From: Acidobacteriaceae bacterium KBS 89
GTDB taxonomy: Bacteria; Acidobacteriota; Terriglobia; Terriglobales; Acidobacteriaceae
Length of the DNA stretch: 64,000 nt
Direction: 5' to 3'
Assembly: GCA_000381605.1 (NCBI GenBank)
Contig: KB906755.1
Span: 1-64,000, forward strand
This document shows, piece by piece, positions 8,479 to 17,988 of this stretch. How positions within the stretch are numbered: position 1 is the first letter of the stretch; each line of letters starts with the position of its first letter. The notes beneath the pieces were generated by a model that made no database searches, was not told the origin of the DNA, and worked only from the letters and a program-made list of their open reading frames with translations. Position numbers and translations under genes: made by a program.

Positions 8479-11037
8479 TCAGGCACTCGCGCTCGCGGTT
8501 AAGACTTCGGTTTCAGCATCAGGGACGAGAGCCCGCACCGCTTCCGCAGATTCAGCAGCGAGGGCGTTTTCAGCTAGTGCCCGGCAGGCGTCCATCCGGA
8601 GAGCCCGGATCTGCGCCTTCACCGCGGGAATCGCCGGCAGGCTCACACTGAGTTCATCCACGCCGAGACCGAGCAGGATTGGCACGGCACAAGGATCGCC
8701 GGCAATACCGCCGCACACTCCCACCCACCGGCCCGCGGAATGGGCGCCATCGACCGTAAGCGCAATCAGCCTGAGCACGGCCGGGTTGAGACCATCCACT
8801 TGAGGAGCGAGTTTCGGATGCCCCCGGTCCATCGCGAGGGTGTACTGCGTAAGATCATTGGTGCCGATGGAGAAGAAGTCCGCTTCGCGGGCAAACTGCG
8901 CAGCCATAACCGCCGCAGCAGGCACTTCCACCATGATGCCTGTTGGCACTAGACCTACGCCGAGGCTGGCGGCTTCCTGGGCAAGGATCGCCTTCACGTC
9001 TCGTAACTCGTTCACCGTTGAGATCATGGGAAACATCACGCTCACCTTGCCGAAAACTGACGCGCGAAGAATCGCTCGAAGCTGGGTACGCAAGATCTCG
9101 GGACGATCAAGGCCGACTCTCACGCCGCGCTCACCGAGGAAAGGATTATCTTCCTTCGGAATTGGCAGGTACGACAGCGGTTTGTCGCCGCCGACATCGA
9201 GGGTACGGATGATGATTGGACGGTCAGGTCCCACGGCCTGGATAATGGATTTGTAAATCTCGAATTGCTGCTCTTCACTAGGCGCATCGGAGCGCTCCAT
9301 GAAAAGAAATTCGGAGCGGAGTAAACCCACCCCCTCACCCCCCAGGCCACACACCTCGGAAGCGTCTTTCAATCCGCCAATGTTGGCAACGACTTCGATG
9401 CGCTTAGCGTCGAGTGTCACCGCAGGCTCATTTGCGTGGGCGAAGTTCGTCTTGCGTCGTTGCTCGGAGAGCTCCTGTTGCCGTCGAATGTTCGCTACGT
9501 GCCCGGGCGAGGCGTGAAGCCGCAATGTGCCCTTGTTACCGTCCAAAATGACGAGAGTGCCATTCGGTACTTCGAGTGCGGCGGGTTCGATTCCGGCAAG
9601 CGCTGGAATGCCAAGGGAGCGGGCGAGAATTGCTACGTGAGATGTCGCGCCACCACGCGTCGTGCAAAATCCCATCACGCGTGAGCGATCAAGCGACGCG
9701 GTGTCCGATGGCGTGAGGTCCTCGGCAATGAGGACAGTGCTTGGACCATATTCTTGCGGTTTGATTTCTGCTCCCGTAAGAATCGACAGTACGCGCAGGC
9801 CGACATCGCGCAAGTCATTGGCGCGTTGTGCGAGCAGTTGATTGCGAAGCCCGGCCAATCGGTCAGCGTGGGTCGTAACCGCCTTTTTCCATCCGAATGC
9901 CGCGCTCTTGCCTTTACTGATTGCCGATTCGACTATCTCGAGAAGATCAGGGTCGGAGAGTAATTCCTCGTGTGCGGCAAAGATCGCGGCCTTTGCAGGA
10001 TCGGCTTTGGCATGCAGCTGGGCGCGTAAAGCCTCAAGTTGCCCTTGCGCGGTTGCAATCGCGGCCGCAAGTTGGCGGCGTTCAACCTCCGCGCCTGAAC
10101 CCTCCTCGGTCACCGCAATCTCCATTCGAAGGACCTGGAAGACTTCGCCGACCGCCAACCCTGGTGAGGATGGAACGCCAATCAGCAAGTCAGGGTCGGT
10201 AGCTTTTCGTCGAGGAGCCGGCGCTGCGGCTTGGGAGACGGTGGTGGTCGCCGGCGCGGGCGCCGGCACACAACCTTCGTCCCCACAGCCTTGTGCCAAT
10301 AAACCAGACAACTTCTCTACTGCTGCAGTGGCATCGGATCCGCTGGCAATTACTTGCACTTTCGACCCGCACCCTACATCGAGCGCCATAATCGATGTCA
10401 CGCTCTTGGCATTTGCGTGCCTGTCGCCGAGCTGAAGTTTAATTGCCGACTGAAAGCCCTTCGCAAGGTTTGCGAGTACGGCTGCAGGCCGCGCATGGAG
10501 TCCGGTGCGATTCGGAATCATAATGGCTTCAGAAGTGACGGTCTTTCCTCCATTCGCCGCAACGGCTGCTGCTTCTGAAGTGAAGGTCACCGTGAGCAAG
10601 ACGTCTTGTCCAGCCGAAACAATACCGCTGGCACGTTCCCAGGATGTAATGCGCTCGCTATTGGTGATGACAATCTGCGTCAGAAGACTCTTCGCGTGCG
10701 TTGCCAGAAAATCGAGGTCGAACTCAATCAGTGGGGTGCCGATTCGCACTTTGTCGCCGAGCTTTACACGCGGCGTGAACCCTTCGCCCTTTAACGTCAC
10801 CGTGTCGATGCCAACGTGCATCAAGATCTCGATGCCATCGGCTGTTCGTAAGGTCAGGGCGTGCCCTGCGGCGTGTAGCGAGATCACTTCTCCGTCGCAG
10901 GCTGCCAGGAGCACTCCGTCGGTAGGATCAATAGAAAGTCCGTCTCCGACCATCTTCTGAGCAAAGACCGGATCGGGAACCCGTTCGAGCGGCCAAACCT
11001 GGCCACTTAATGGTGACAGGATTTTCAGTTGTGACAT
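8479..11037 (-). CDS. PTS EIIA-HPr-EI fusion (phosphoenolpyruvate-protein phosphotransferase)
   Basis: An 852-residue fusion of three soluble PTS proteins. Residues 1-150 are EIIA of the glucose type, with the phospho-His in ILMHVGIDT (His74). Residues 165-250 are HPr, with His181 in GLHARPA. The rest is Enzyme I, with its phospho-His in GGATSHVAI and the PEP-binding motifs [10 protein letters not shown] and [15 protein letters not shown]. All catalytic residues are present, so this protein can carry phosphate from PEP to the EIIB domain. Such fusions occur in GlcNAc PTS loci of proteobacteria, where the gene is called nagF. The downstream permease gene starts one base after the stop, which suggests translational coupling. 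Confidence 0.93.
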   Translation of the reverse strand: MSQLKILSPLSGQVWPLERVPDPVFAQKMVGDGLSIDPTDGVLLAACDGEVISLHAAGHALTLRTADGIEILMHVGIDTVTLKGEGFTPRVKLGDKVRIGTPLIEFDLDFLATHAKSLLTQIVITNSERITSWERASGIVSAGQDVLLTVTFTSEAAAVAANGGKTVTSEAIMIPNRTGLHARPAAVLANLAKGFQSAIKLQLGDRHANAKSVTSIMALDVGCGSKVQVIASGSDATAAVEKLSGLLAQGCGDEGCVPAPAPATTTVSQAAAPAPRRKATDPDLLIGVPSSPGLAVGEVFQVLRMEIAVTEEGSGAEVERRQLAAAIATAQGQLEALRAQLHAKADPAKAAIFAAHEELLSDPDLLEIVESAISKGKSAAFGWKKAVTTHADRLAGLRNQLLAQRANDLRDVGLRVLSILTGAEIKPQEYGPSTVLIAEDLTPSDTASLDRSRVMGFCTTRGGATSHVAILARSLGIPALAGIEPAALEVPNGTLVILDGNKGTLRLHASPGHVANIRRQQELSEQRRKTNFAHANEPAVTLDAKRIEVVANIGGLKDASEVCGLGGEGVGLLRSEFLFMERSDAPSEEQQFEIYKSIIQAVGPDRPIIIRTLDVGGDKPLSYLPIPKEDNPFLGERGVRVGLDRPEILRTQLRAILRASVFGKVSVMFPMISTVNELRDVKAILAQEAASLGVGLVPTGIMVEVPAAAVMAAQFAREADFFSIGTNDLTQYTLAMDRGHPKLAPQVDGLNPAVLRLIALTVDGAHSAGRWVGVCGGIAGDPCAVPILLGLGVDELSVSLPAIPAVKAQIRALRMDACRALAENALAAESAEAVRALVPDAETEVLTASASA

Positions 11038-11156
11038 AATTGTCGCTCTTATCTGGCTACAAGTATGAAAGCCTGCATGTTCAGCGCCTCATTTTCAATG
11101 GGCTTGGCCTTCCTTTTTCAGCTGCCAATCCTACGATCCATTCTCAGTTGCGTCAT

Positions 11157-11172
11157 CTAGCAGAACTGCTAG
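11157..11172. promoter_or_regulatory. Perfect 16-bp palindrome between PTS and porin genes
   Basis: CTAGCAGAACTGCTAG is a perfect inverted repeat (7 bp, 2-bp centre, 7 bp) in the 235-bp region between the divergent PTS operon and the porin gene. Its position makes it a candidate operator for a repressor of both units. No regulator gene lies beside the locus. Confidence 0.45.
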
Positions 11173-11272
11173 TCGGTCTTGCCCCTGAGTTTCGTCGGCA
11201 CTGGAATATCTGGCAGTTGTGACGCAGTCAGGTTCGGCCGAGAATATTCCGTCGCATGATTCGGGGGCTGCT

Positions 11273-12970
11273 ATGTTTTCTAGGAAAGTTCCGATCGGGT
11301 TTGCTCTGTTAATAGTTTTCAACGCTGGTCTTGCCGAGGGACAAGCAACGTCAGGTAGCGAGTTGGGGCAAGTCCGGAAGGAGATGGAGCAGTTGAAGCA
11401 GGAATACCAGCAGCTCAGTCAGGGATATGAACAGCGACTCAAAAAGCTGGAAGAGCAACTGAACCTTCTGGAGACATCCAGACCCGGGCCTGCAGTTGCC
11501 TCTGACGCCGCAGTATCGGTTCCTAAACCATCGCCGGAGCCCACTTCTCAGGCCAATCCAAGATCCGCAGTTCAAAAAGTATCCCTCCCCGTAGAGCAAG
11601 CGGGCCAGACTCAGAACCCATTCGAGCCAACCACGGAGTCCATTCAACTGGCTCTTGCGGAGCAGGAAAACAACCGCGTCCGCGAGCGAGCGGAGCGTGT
11701 CCTGCGAGAATACGTCGATATCGGCGGGTACTTCAGAGCAGGCTACGGACGTGACGATGAGGGTGGCCCTCAAGTTGGCTTTCAAGCACCGGGAGCCTTG
11801 GCAAAAGGACGCCTAGGCAACGAAGCTGAAAATTATGGAGAGCTCATCCTCGGCAAGAATTTCTATCTCCCGGGAGCATTCTCACTGAGCCAGGGCCCCG
11901 GGGCGAACCGTATATCCTCGGAGCCAATTGCCCACGTTCAGGTGCGCCTTTCGATGTACAACCCATATACAAACTATCTGGTCTCTGATGCCACCCAATT
12001 TGGCCTTGCGGAGGCGTGGGCAGGGGTTGGAAACCTGGTTGCCAGCCAGCCTTCGATGAACGTGTGGGCAGGAAACCGATACTACCGACGCTACGACATC
12101 AACATCGATGACTTTTTCGTGTACAACATGAGCGGCGGCGGGGGAGGGGTGGAGGGTATTAAGACCCCGATCGGGAAGATCGCCCTCGCGTGGATCGGTC
12201 TCGGGTCGCAGAGCGGATTCAGTGATATCCCGCAACCCGATCCTCAGAACAAAGCCGGTTTCAACAAATCGAACTTTGATTTTCGCCTTTACGATTTCAA
12301 GCTTCCCGGTGGCACTGGAGAGTTTGGTTTCGATGTTTCCCACGCTACTTCTGGAAAGGATCAAAACGGGCTCGAGGCACCCAACGGCACTGGCGTATCG
12401 TTCACGTTTATTCACACGGCAGAGAAGTGGTTGGGCGAAAACAACCTGAACAGGTTCTTCATTCAATATGGCCGTGGGCCCGCGAAGACATTCACATCCA
12501 CCTTCGAAACGTTTACGAACAGTACCGGCACGTTCATCCGGCCCGACGCGTCCGATTCCTATCGCTTTCGTGTGGCGGAGAACATGATCTTTCAGCCCAG
12601 TAAGCATTTCTCCATCAGCCCCGTTCTCCTCTATCAGGATACCGATTACAAGCAATTCGGAGGCCAGCAATACTGGTTCTCGGCAGGTGCCCGGCCGCAG
12701 GTTTACTTCAATCACTATGTAAACTTGGCATTCGAACCGTTCGTCGATTGGGTCAATGACAAGAGCACTAACACCAGCGGTTATCTGTACAAAATGACCC
12801 TCGCGCCGCAGGTCTCGCTCGGCAACCACTTCATGAGCCGCCCGGCAATTCGGGCTTTCCTGACGTATGCGCAGTGGGCAAACGGTTTCAAGGGGAAAGT
12901 CGGAGGCCCCGATTACGCAACCAGCACACGGGGCCTAACGTGGGGTGTACAGATGGAGTCCTGGTGGTAG
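11273..12970 (+). CDS. LamB/maltoporin-type carbohydrate porin
   Basis: A 565-residue outer-membrane protein. The start is the ATG at 11273 (GGGG about 8 bases upstream), which gives a clean signal peptide; a GTG at 11219 would add an unlikely leader. After the signal comes a coiled coil (about 30-70, heptads rich in Leu/Glu/Gln), a Pro/Ser linker, and from about residue 145 a barrel domain. The LamB family signature is clear: VDIGGYFRAGYGRD, the stretch WAGNRYYRRYDINIDDFF, and SGGGGGVEGI. The N-terminal coiled coil resembles those that tie porins to peptidoglycan or form trimers. It is divergent from the PTS operon, so it probably admits the PTS sugar or its oligomers. Confidence 0.85.
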   Translation: MFSRKVPIGFALLIVFNAGLAEGQATSGSELGQVRKEMEQLKQEYQQLSQGYEQRLKKLEEQLNLLETSRPGPAVASDAAVSVPKPSPEPTSQANPRSAVQKVSLPVEQAGQTQNPFEPTTESIQLALAEQENNRVRERAERVLREYVDIGGYFRAGYGRDDEGGPQVGFQAPGALAKGRLGNEAENYGELILGKNFYLPGAFSLSQGPGANRISSEPIAHVQVRLSMYNPYTNYLVSDATQFGLAEAWAGVGNLVASQPSMNVWAGNRYYRRYDINIDDFFVYNMSGGGGGVEGIKTPIGKIALAWIGLGSQSGFSDIPQPDPQNKAGFNKSNFDFRLYDFKLPGGTGEFGFDVSHATSGKDQNGLEAPNGTGVSFTFIHTAEKWLGENNLNRFFIQYGRGPAKTFTSTFETFTNSTGTFIRPDASDSYRFRVAENMIFQPSKHFSISPVLLYQDTDYKQFGGQQYWFSAGARPQVYFNHYVNLAFEPFVDWVNDKSTNTSGYLYKMTLAPQVSLGNHFMSRPAIRAFLTYAQWANGFKGKVGGPDYATSTRGLTWGVQMESWW

Positions 12971-13109
12971 GACTCGCGGGTTCACCTTCCCTGTGAGCAG
13001 TACGCACGGGCGCGCGAACAAAATTGCCGAGGATCGTCAAACGGTGCGGGTGTCCATAGCCTAAGGCATTCAAGAGATTCATTCACGATTGCCTCGTCGA
13101 CGTCGCAGT

Positions 13110-13387
13110 CTCGAACTGCCAAGTGCGCCGAAGCTGCGGTAGCGGACCTCATCATCATCTAACAATTCTGGCCGCTACCGCATGGCTGGGCGAGGATCGT
13201 TGGCTGGCCTCATGCCTTAGGGGGACGCGAACGCCATCGTCGTGGAGATGGCCAGCGAAATTTTGCCCATCGTTCGCGAGACGCCGGTGTTGGCTGGCGC
13301 GTCTCTGGAACCGATCCTTTCCGCATCATGAATCTGTTTCTTCGCGACCTGAAACGGCTGGCTCTTCAGATACCGGCACGGATCTGA
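13110..13387 (+). pseudogene. Remnant of a phosphoenolpyruvate-hydrolase-like TIM-barrel gene
   Basis: Three pieces on the plus strand match the family in order but in shifting frames. TAKCAEA..ADLIII (13115-13159) ends at a stop made by one extra base. NSGRYRMAGRGSLAGLMP (13164-13217) is followed by an in-frame TAG where Tyr is usual. GDANAIVVEMASEILPIV and TPVLAG follow (13221-13296), then a frame change to GTDPFRIMNLFLRDLKRL (near 13300-13370). The N-terminal part further upstream is no longer readable with confidence. Two frame changes and a stop mean the gene is dead. The family assignment is from memory of the motif series. Confidence 0.72.
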
Positions 13388-13709
13388 CGCAATAATCGTT
13401 GTGCTTTTCACTTCTTCAGACTCCTATTCAGAGCCTCAGGACCGCAATCGGTTGTGCCCTAAGCCGTATTCTCCCAAATTGGCTCGTAGAGAGAATGACG
13501 TCGTAGACTTATCGAAAAACTAACATCGTGCTTCGCTACTTGCACTCCTCTTTGCAGGCGGAAGGCTCCCATTTGGTTGGGCAGTTTGCAGCGGAAGCAA
13601 CTCAATCCCAAACCGCTGGCAGACGGGGAGTGCAAGCTTACAAGATGCCAAGAAGTGTTTGTACAGCTGCGAGATCATTTCCTTTGCTAAAACCATGACC
13701 GGAAAACTC
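13388..13709. other. Gap with no gene
   Basis: About 320 bp between the pseudogene and the end of the J-domain gene. The frames here lack ribosome sites and recognisable motifs. It is probably more decayed sequence. Confidence 0.4.
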
Positions 13710-14336
13710 CTAGTCAACTGGACAGTCCGGAGGTGGCGGCCCAGAAGCAAGCAGATGGCTGCGTACTTCGTTATCATCGGTGTGATTTCCGTTTGTGAGC
13801 AGCTTGTCCAACAGTGGTATGGTTGCACGCTGCGTTTCGATGAAGTCCACGCCTTCAACGGTCAAGGTAAAATCCGAGTTATCCGCCCTGGTGATATACC
13901 TCTTTTTCGCCAGATACCAAGTCGTAAAGTCAAGATAATCGCGTGGGAACCCCATTCGCTCTTCGATTTCGGCGAGAGACACTTCCGGGCTATTGGGATA
14001 CATACGTCGACGGTAATAGAGGATCGCAAGTACCGCGAGTCGGCGGTTCAAGTCACCCTCCCCCTGATCCATGAAATCGACCGTGCTCGACATCGGATTT
14101 TGAATCGCAGGTTGACGCGTCGCCCGCTGCGCATCGTATTCAGATCTTCTATTACGATCCGAGAGAACCTTGTAGGCGGACGTTAGTTGGGTGAACTTTT
14201 CCAGATTCCCCGTTTCCCCATTGTCAGGATGATGCCGAGCCGCCATATAGCGGTAGACACGATGAATTGTCTCCGGAGTAGCCTGAGGGCTAATCTCCAG
14301 AAGCTCGTAATAGTTAGGGATTACCGTTTCAAACAT
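13710..14336 (-). CDS. J-domain protein
   Basis: A 208-residue cytoplasmic protein whose first 70 residues are a DnaJ J domain, with YYELLEISPQAT, the HPD motif at residues 36-38 (in RHHPDNG) and YKVLSDRNRRSEYD. J domains stimulate the ATPase of Hsp70. The remaining part has no Gly/Phe region, zinc fingers or DnaJ C-terminal domain. Instead, about residues 95-165 look like a winged helix (LAVLAILYYRRRMYP, AEIEERMGFPRDYLDFTTWYL, YITRADNSDFTLTVEG). It may therefore direct Hsp70 to a particular client or nucleic acid, which is inference. The ATG at 14336 has only a weak ribosome site (AGAGG 13 bases away). It stands alone between decayed regions. Confidence 0.85.
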   Translation of the reverse strand: MFETVIPNYYELLEISPQATPETIHRVYRYMAARHHPDNGETGNLEKFTQLTSAYKVLSDRNRRSEYDAQRATRQPAIQNPMSSTVDFMDQGEGDLNRRLAVLAILYYRRRMYPNSPEVSLAEIEERMGFPRDYLDFTTWYLAKKRYITRADNSDFTLTVEGVDFIETQRATIPLLDKLLTNGNHTDDNEVRSHLLASGPPPPDCPVD

Positions 14337-14939
14337 TGGTAGGTTGAACCTCTGGAATTAGATATATGAGACGCATCGACCAGACTACCTTCGCTGGTTA
14401 CCGAAGCATCGGGCCGCGCACAGCATGCACACTCCGAACGTAGGGTCCCGAGGCTATCCACCCCATACCATTTTTGTTGTAGACCCGCACCCAACGGCAC
14501 TCTGGGCCGTCGCATTTGCTATAGAAACGAGAATCATCACAAGGACAGCCATGCAACCGGGACACGTTGCCATTCAAACTCCGAGCCAACTCTAAATTTG
14601 GGACGCACTAGTAGTACCAACGTATCCGCGTCGTGTGCAACCTCTAAAATCGTGGCACAAACGTCTGCGAATTTGGCTGCCTCGAAGGCTACAGTTTTTC
14701 GCGAGATTGGGATAGAAACATTGCGCTAGAGCAATGACGGAGCGTGTCCTACTTCATCCCGCAACGACTTCCGCGTGGAAACGGATCAGCATAATCCTAG
14801 TTCCGGTTTCACATGGGAAAGACGCTCCCGGAAGTATCGCCATGTGTGTGTTCCATACCCTCTGCTAGCCTCGTTAGAGAAATGACTTGTGGCTACCCCG
14901 TTGTGTTTACTGTTGCTTGCCGCCTGAGACAGCTCCCGA
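14337..14939. other. Gap with no supported gene
   Basis: About 600 bp upstream of the J-domain gene. It must hold that gene's promoter, but no clear -35/-10 pair was seen. Short frames of 60-70 codons are not convincing. Confidence 0.4.
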
Positions 14940-15115
14940 CTCGCGTGCGACCTGCAGCGTGTCGAGATATTGCTGGAACTGGCGAACGAGGCACATGTGA
15001 CGATCTTTACGGTGAGTCGACTGATGCGTGAGTGGCAGCGGCAGGGGCTGGGAGGAAATGCAGGCGCAGGGTCGTGGTGTTCCAGCCGGACGCGTTGTTG
15101 CGGGTGGATGTTCAG
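14940..15115 (+). pseudogene. Remnant of a Crp/Fnr-family regulator (HTH end only)
   Basis: From 14949 the plus strand reads LLELANEAHVTIFTVSRLMREWQRQGL, which matches the helix-turn-helix of Crp/Fnr proteins (compare the ANVT.FTASRLLSEWQR pattern). After about 15048 the match continues in another frame as RKCRRRVVVFQPDALL, the wing and tail of the same domain. No cyclic-nucleotide-binding domain can be read upstream. One frameshift and a missing N-terminus make it a dead fragment. Confidence 0.65.
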
Positions 15116-15292
15116 CGCCCGCACAAATGCGCACGAATAGTTCACAGAGCGAGCGCCGTCATCCTTTCAGGAAGACGCAGCAATGGAAAATTGCATTCGC
15201 GCAATGAGTGCATTTATTTCCTGTTCACATTCCTCTTCGACATGACATACTCGCTGGCACCTCCCCCATAATCGATGTCAGAGGAGCGGATC

Positions 15293-15664
15293 ATGGCTCT
15301 GGAACAATTTCGCCTAGGGATGAAACGAAGGTGTTTCGCCTTCGCTATCAGCCGAGAAGCCACTGGAAAGACAATGTCGCATGAACACATTGCTCAGATA
15401 ATTGCCGCCCCAATCATCATCCTGATTATCCTGTGGACACCGCTTTTCGATTTGATCGGCCCATCGTGCGTCCGTTTCTTCAACGCAGACGTAAGGAAAA
15501 AGCCTCCAAGTCCAGAACTTTCAGCAGAGCGACGACGACATCGGCAGCCTGAAGGCCAAGGGGCACCGAAGGCCGCGATCACAGCCCTCGAGGGCCTGAC
15601 CGTCGAGCAGCACGTGAGTTGGAAGAAGGCGGCCGACCGGATCAAGAAAATGCTGGAGGAGTAG
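15293..15664 (+). CDS. Small hypothetical protein with one membrane segment
   Basis: A possible protein of 123 residues. The ATG at 15293 has GAGGAG 6 bases upstream; another ATG at 15275 lacks one. It has one strong hydrophobic segment (IIAAPIIILIILWTPLFDLI) followed by a charged, proline-containing tail ending in a helix (VSWKKAADRIKKMLEE). I do not recognise a family. The composition and ribosome site favour a real gene, but the lack of known relatives leaves it doubtful. Confidence 0.4.
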   Translation: MALEQFRLGMKRRCFAFAISREATGKTMSHEHIAQIIAAPIIILIILWTPLFDLIGPSCVRFFNADVRKKPPSPELSAERRRHRQPEGQGAPKAAITALEGLTVEQHVSWKKAADRIKKMLEE

Positions 15665-15687
15665 GCTGGAGTCGAGGTAAGCCAAAT

Positions 15688-15879
15688 ATGTCAGTCACAG
15701 TTCACTTCAAAGACACTACCAGCAACAAAATCACGTCGCTTGAATATCAGTCAGGCGCGGTAATTCCAAAGTCTGGCGACAATATTGTGAGTCCATTCAA
15801 CGCTGACAGGACTGCACTCGTATCTGAGGTGACGGGCGACGGCAAAAGGAATCCCTTCTCGGTTCTCTGCGCTGAATAG
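15688..15879 (+). CDS. Small hypothetical protein (63 aa)
   Basis: The ATG at 15688 is preceded by GAGGTAA at a normal distance. The product (MSVTVHFKDTTSNKITSLEY and onward) is polar, has no membrane segment, and looks like a small beta-rich domain. It ends 4 bp before the SRAP gene, so the two may share a transcript. No family is recognised. Confidence 0.5.
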   Translation: MSVTVHFKDTTSNKITSLEYQSGAVIPKSGDNIVSPFNADRTALVSEVTGDGKRNPFSVLCAE

Positions 15880-15883
15880 ATAG

Positions 15884-16690
15884 ATGTGTGGACGCTACTA
15901 TAGTCTTTTCGACAAACAGCAGGTCGCGGAGCACTTCCATGTTCGCAGCACTGCGGACAACGTCGGCATCATCGCGCCCAATTGGAACGTCGCTCCCGGT
16001 GACCCCCAACCTGTCATCCGCCGCAGCTACGACACCAACGAGCGCGAACTTGTGATGATGCGTTGGGGTATTGTTCCCTGGTTCGCCAAGACTGAGGACG
16101 AGTTCAAAGCCCTCTCGACTATCAATGCAAAGTCCGACCGACTGACCAATAGCAAAATGTGGCGCGAGCCCTTCGCCAAGCGCCGCTGCCTGGTCCCGGC
16201 CAGTGGACTGTACGAGTGGCCGAAACCGGGACACGCTATCTCACCCACCTATGAGCCTGAGCCTGTTGCGGAGGAAGCTGGCTTCGGAGATCTGTTCGGC
16301 ACTCCGCCGCCGGCGCCCAAGAAGAAGGTAAAGGTACCCAAGCCCGTCAAGCGTGTCTTCGCCATTACCACCGTCGAACCCGGACCCTTCGCTTTCGCTG
16401 GCATCTGGGATTCGTGGAAGCGGCCAGATGGCACCCGCCTCGAAACCTTCGCCCTGGTCACCACGGAGCCTAATGAACTCGTCGCCACCATCCACGATCG
16501 TCTTGCCCTGATCCTTCACCCAAAGGACTACGATCGCTGGCTCGGCATCGACGACGGCGGCGGCGATCCGCGGCCTCCGCTGGATCTGCTCCATCCCATG
16601 GATTCAAAGTTGATGAAGATGACTCCGGCTAACCCGGCGGTGGGGAACTGGCGCAACAACGGTCCGGAGATGCTTGACGGTCCGGAGTAA
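15884..16690 (+). CDS. yedK: SRAP domain protein (YedK/HMCES type, abasic-site crosslinker)
   Basis: A 268-residue SOS-response-associated peptidase family protein. Met1 is followed by the catalytic Cys2 in CGRYYS. Other family residues are present: Asn in TINAKSD, Glu in SGLYEW, and His in VATIHDRLALIL. Family members bind abasic sites in single-stranded DNA and form a thiazolidine crosslink through Cys2 after the initiator Met is removed, shielding the lesion at replication forks. Between the YEW motif and the next core strand (KRVFAITT) there is an insertion of about 50 residues rich in Pro and Lys, not usual in the short bacterial forms. No LexA box was seen upstream. Confidence 0.92.
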   Translation: MCGRYYSLFDKQQVAEHFHVRSTADNVGIIAPNWNVAPGDPQPVIRRSYDTNERELVMMRWGIVPWFAKTEDEFKALSTINAKSDRLTNSKMWREPFAKRRCLVPASGLYEWPKPGHAISPTYEPEPVAEEAGFGDLFGTPPPAPKKKVKVPKPVKRVFAITTVEPGPFAFAGIWDSWKRPDGTRLETFALVTTEPNELVATIHDRLALILHPKDYDRWLGIDDGGGDPRPPLDLLHPMDSKLMKMTPANPAVGNWRNNGPEMLDGPE

Positions 16691-16790
16691 GCAACTATCT
16701 CGACAGTCAAGAAAGAAATGCTTGGCGCACGAAGGTAGTTTCGGTCTATACTCCTCGCGCCCCCCCTTTTTCCGCCAACCAGAGGTGTAA

Positions 16791-17549
16791 ATGGCACACG
16801 CATTCGTACGCATCATCACAATCGTTCTTGTCCTTGGGGGCACCCTATGTGTCAAGAGCTTTGCCCAGTCAATCGGACCAGATGGTCGGGTTCTTCCTGC
16901 ATATAGCGGTCACGCTCCTACTCCTCCTCCGGCGCCTCCAGTCGCAAATTCTACCGCGGCTCCTGTTCCGGCTGCTCCAACTGTACCTGCAACCGTTACG
17001 CCGCCGGCGCCAACTCCGGCTCCGGCTACGATCATCACTCCTGCGGCTGCCCCCACTGCATTGACAAAGATTATCTCCGTTGTTCCAGATGGTACGGAGG
17101 TTGACCTCAAGCTTGCAGAGACGATTAGTTCTGCTCGTGCGATGGAAGGTCAGCGGATTCGCTTTACCGTGGCTAAGGACGTTGTGGTTGACGGGTATGT
17201 TGTCATCCAGACTGGCTCTCTCGCGATCGGTACTGTTACAAAGGCGTCTCCGAAGAAATGGGCTGGACGCTCCGGGAAGCTCGAGATGAGCTTGCAAAAC
17301 GTCACTGCGATCGATGGAACAAAGATTGACTTGTCGGGTAATCGCGGTGGCAGCGGCGACAGCCATGTTGGTCGGATGGTCACAGGAATGGTGATCACTT
17401 CGATCTTTACATTCGGCGGTTCCGCTCTCTTCCTCTTGATGCATGGGAAAGATCTGGTGATTCCAGAAGGCTCCGGGGCGACAACCTTCACCATCGGTAC
17501 AGCCAAGGTTGCATCTTCGCAACTCATGGTTGCTTCGATCAATCCATAA
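16791..17549 (+). CDS. Secreted protein with Pro/Ala linker and beta-rich domain
   Basis: A 252-residue protein with a signal peptide (cleavage near SFAQS, residue 26), a Pro/Ala/Thr-rich linker (about 42-90), and a beta-rich domain (about 95-190: VPDGTEVDLKLAETISS, VVVDGYVVIQTGSLAIGTVT). A glycine-rich hydrophobic hairpin follows (VGRMVTGMVITSIFTFGGSALFLLMHG) and then a last strand (IPEGSGATTFTIG). The ATG at 16791 has AGAGGTG upstream. The repeated pattern of a Gly/Pro-led strand resembles SH3-like or VirB10/TrbI-type surface domains, but I cannot name a family. It is probably periplasmic or envelope-bound. Confidence 0.75.
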   Translation: MAHAFVRIITIVLVLGGTLCVKSFAQSIGPDGRVLPAYSGHAPTPPPAPPVANSTAAPVPAAPTVPATVTPPAPTPAPATIITPAAAPTALTKIISVVPDGTEVDLKLAETISSARAMEGQRIRFTVAKDVVVDGYVVIQTGSLAIGTVTKASPKKWAGRSGKLEMSLQNVTAIDGTKIDLSGNRGGSGDSHVGRMVTGMVITSIFTFGGSALFLLMHGKDLVIPEGSGATTFTIGTAKVASSQLMVASINP

Positions 17550-17988
17550 TTGGCGGTCATCGATTGGGAGAGCCCGGACCCAAACCGTCAATAAGCGCAA
17601 TATCAGGTTCCAAAACCATGAGGATCTAGCTTGCAAACCCTGTTCAAGCAATTGAAGCTTAACTCTGTAGCCAACAACGAAGCAGAGATACCAGTACCGT
17701 CAGCCATCGGACATCGAACCAGCCAGCCGTCGTGATTAACAACACTAATGGGAGCAGCAGCGGAAACAGTGGATTCGATGAAGGGCTGCGGCTAGGCGCC
17801 GCACAGCGGGCCGCTCGCGGAGCCACCAGCGCGAGCGTCGGTAAGGCCGGGAGCACCAACCAGGTCCAGAGCACCGCCGAGGCGTGTGCAAAACACTTGA
17901 AGGAATTTATCGAGAAGGGGAAGAAGTGACTCAGGTTCTCAGGAACCGAACTGCAGCCTTCGGTCACACCCTGTCTCAATGCACACCT
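17550..17988. other. Gap; only a doubtful 65-codon frame
   Basis: The only candidate is a GTG frame on the plus strand at 17732-17929, rich in Gly/Ser/Ala and ending in a helical KHLKEFIEKGKK. It has no ribosome site and no known relatives. No terminator hairpin was seen for either flanking gene, which converge here. Confidence 0.35.

Noticed and set aside
14786..15145. 119-codon minus-strand frame
   Set aside because: Lies opposite the Crp/Fnr remnant; Ser/His/Arg-rich shadow without motifs.
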